Source: Chloroflexota bacterium (lineage in GTDB: Bacteria; Chloroflexota; Dehalococcoidia; Lucifugimonadales; Australimonadaceae). Taken from it: 6,572 bases of DNA. Location: NCBI GenBank assembly GCA_028875085.1, contig JAPPFU010000094.1, forward strand, positions 1 to 6,572, in the 5' to 3' direction. The notes below the pieces were generated by a model. The model was not told the origin of the DNA and did no database searches. It saw nothing but the letters and a program-made list of their open reading frames with translations. Below are positions 5,929 through 6,572 of this stretch, piece after piece. Position numbers and translations under genes: made by a program. Position 1 is the stretch's first letter. Each line of letters opens with the position of its first letter.

Positions 5929-5933
5929 CCTCC
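5929..5933 (-). promoter_or_regulatory. Shine-Dalgarno site that sets the ATC start
   Basis: On the minus strand GGAGG is followed by 8 nt and then ATC at 5920-5918. This is ideal spacing and the only good ribosome-binding site near the natural N-terminus. It lies between the TAG that ends the rpoC tail frame and the glycosyltransferase, so it is the main support for choosing the ATC. Confidence 0.6.
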
Positions 5934-5941
5934 GGCGCCCG

Positions 5942-6055
5942 CTAGTCTTCGTCGTCGATCACCGGCTCGTGGTCGTCTTCTTCCTCTTCGTCCGCGTCCT
6001 GGGCGAGGAGGTCGGAGAGGGAGACGTCGCTAGGCTCGCCGTCCGGTGCGGCGCT
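5942..6055 (-). pseudogene. Acidic RpoC tail cut off by an in-frame TAA
   Basis: Directly after the TAA of rpoC (6058-6056) the same frame continues for 37 sense codons to a TAG. The encoded peptide starts SAAPDGEPSDVSLSDLLAQD and ends DEEEEDDHEPVIDDED. It is acidic, like the C-terminal tails of some bacterial beta' subunits, and 31 of 37 codons end in G or C, as in real genes here. It contains no start codon suited to making it a separate gene (only a GTG six codons from the end). I read it as the original end of RpoC, now beyond a premature stop, or as a sequence artefact at one base (CAA or GAA read as TAA). Stop readthrough is possible but unsupported. Confidence 0.7.
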
Positions 6056-6572
6056 TTACGCGCCGCCGCCGTCGTGTCCGTTGCCCGGGAACTCGGCCAG
6101 CAGGTTGGCGATATCGGGGTCGATGTCGGGGCCGAGAGGCGCGGACGGAGCGGGCTCGGGGATGCCGAGCAGGGCGCGGCCCTCCTCGGAGGTGTCCAGG
6201 CGCGCGGGGATGAGGCGTCCGATGATGACGTTCTCCTTCAGGCCGCGCAGATAGTCCACCTCGCCGAGGATGGCGGCCTCGGTGAGGACGCGCACCGTCT
6301 CCTGGAAGGACGCCTTGGCGAGGAAGGAGTCGGTGTTGAGAGACGCGCGGGTAACGCCGAGGATCTCCGGCTTGCTGGTGGCGGGCTCGCCGCCCTCGGC
6401 CAGCGTCTTCTCGTTGATTTCCTGGAACTCGTAGCGGTCGATGAGCTGGTTGGGCAGCAGGTCGGTGTCGCCGATGGTCTCGACGCGCACCCAGCGCAGG
6501 ATCTGGCGGATGATGACCTCGATGTGCTTGTCGTTGATGGTTACGCCCTGGTTGCGGTAGACGGTCTGCACC
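6056..6572 (-). CDS. rpoC: DNA-directed RNA polymerase subunit beta', C-terminal part
   Basis: The gene enters from the right edge, so only about the last 172 residues are visible. They include the beta' C-terminal conserved region: GVTINDKHIEVIIRQIL, then PEILGVTRASLNTDSFLAKA, SFQETVRVLTEAAI, and DYLRGLKENVIIGRLIPARL. This region lies near the omega-subunit contact. The conserved part is complete; after it comes a Pro/Ala/Gly-rich segment ending NGHDGGGA at a TAA. The same frame then continues into an acidic tail, so this stop appears premature by 37 codons. The lost part is non-catalytic and probably tolerated. The glycosyltransferase follows on the same strand, 21 nt after the TAG that closes the extended frame, suggesting one transcript. 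The GTG at the window edge is not the start. Confidence 0.95.
   Translation of the reverse strand, partial: VQTVYRNQGVTINDKHIEVIIRQILRWVRVETIGDTDLLPNQLIDRYEFQEINEKTLAEGGEPATSKPEILGVTRASLNTDSFLAKASFQETVRVLTEAAILGEVDYLRGLKENVIIGRLIPARLDTSEEGRALLGIPEPAPSAPLGPDIDPDIANLLAEFPGNGHDGGGA

Noticed and set aside
6056..6058. TAA recoded as a sense codon
   Set aside because: TAA ends nuoA, the glycosyltransferase and the first gene normally, so genome-wide recoding is not credible.
1..6572. CRISPR array, tRNA or rRNA gene, insertion sequence, or new defence operon
   Set aside because: No regularly spaced direct repeats, cloverleaf, ribosomal RNA core or transposase-like frame was seen; the Nmad3-like fragment alone does not make a defence locus.

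Overview
The window is GC-rich bacterial chromosome with dense coding and strong G/C preference at third codon positions. The RpoC C-terminus with an acidic tail, the intergenic hairpin repeats and the near-leaderless promoters suggest an uncultured Chloroflexota-type bacterium. That placement is an inference from general resemblance, not something the sequence proves.

Plus strand, left to right. (1) The 3' part of a gene resembling the Nmad3 nucleotide-modification-associated family. (2) A 699-residue membrane-anchored iron-sulfur oxidoreductase of the FadF / ETF:menaquinone oxidoreductase type, apparently a single-gene unit. (3) Three overlapping genes for a cobalt-type nitrile hydratase / thiocyanate hydrolase-like enzyme. 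Its beta chain is split into an N-half and a C-half, and the alpha/gamma chain carries the CTLCSC metal-claw motif. (4) A short gap holding two tandem hairpins, then a lone nuoA (complex I subunit A) with its own promoter and no nuoB after it.

Minus strand, reading leftward from the right edge. The C-terminal part of rpoC is followed closely by a GT4-type glycosyltransferase that converges on nuoA with a 44-bp gap. Two irregularities sit within about 140 bp. The rpoC frame meets a TAA, then continues in the same frame for 37 codons of typical acidic RpoC tail. The glycosyltransferase has no ATG, GTG or TTG at its natural N-terminus; the best start is an ATC preceded by GGAGG at 8 nt.

Regulation. 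The three plus-strand units open with -10 elements only 9 to 12 nt before their ATG and lack Shine-Dalgarno sequences, so their mRNAs are probably leaderless or nearly so. Genes internal to operons carry purine-rich ribosome-binding sites. The nitrile hydratase promoter is embedded in the end of the preceding gene, whose TAG stop codon forms the first three bases of the -10 hexamer.

I see no CRISPR array, tRNA, rRNA, insertion sequence or clear new multi-gene system. The most noteworthy items are the interrupted rpoC tail, the ATC start, the stop-codon/-10 overlap, the split hydratase without an accessory gene, and the isolated nuoA.
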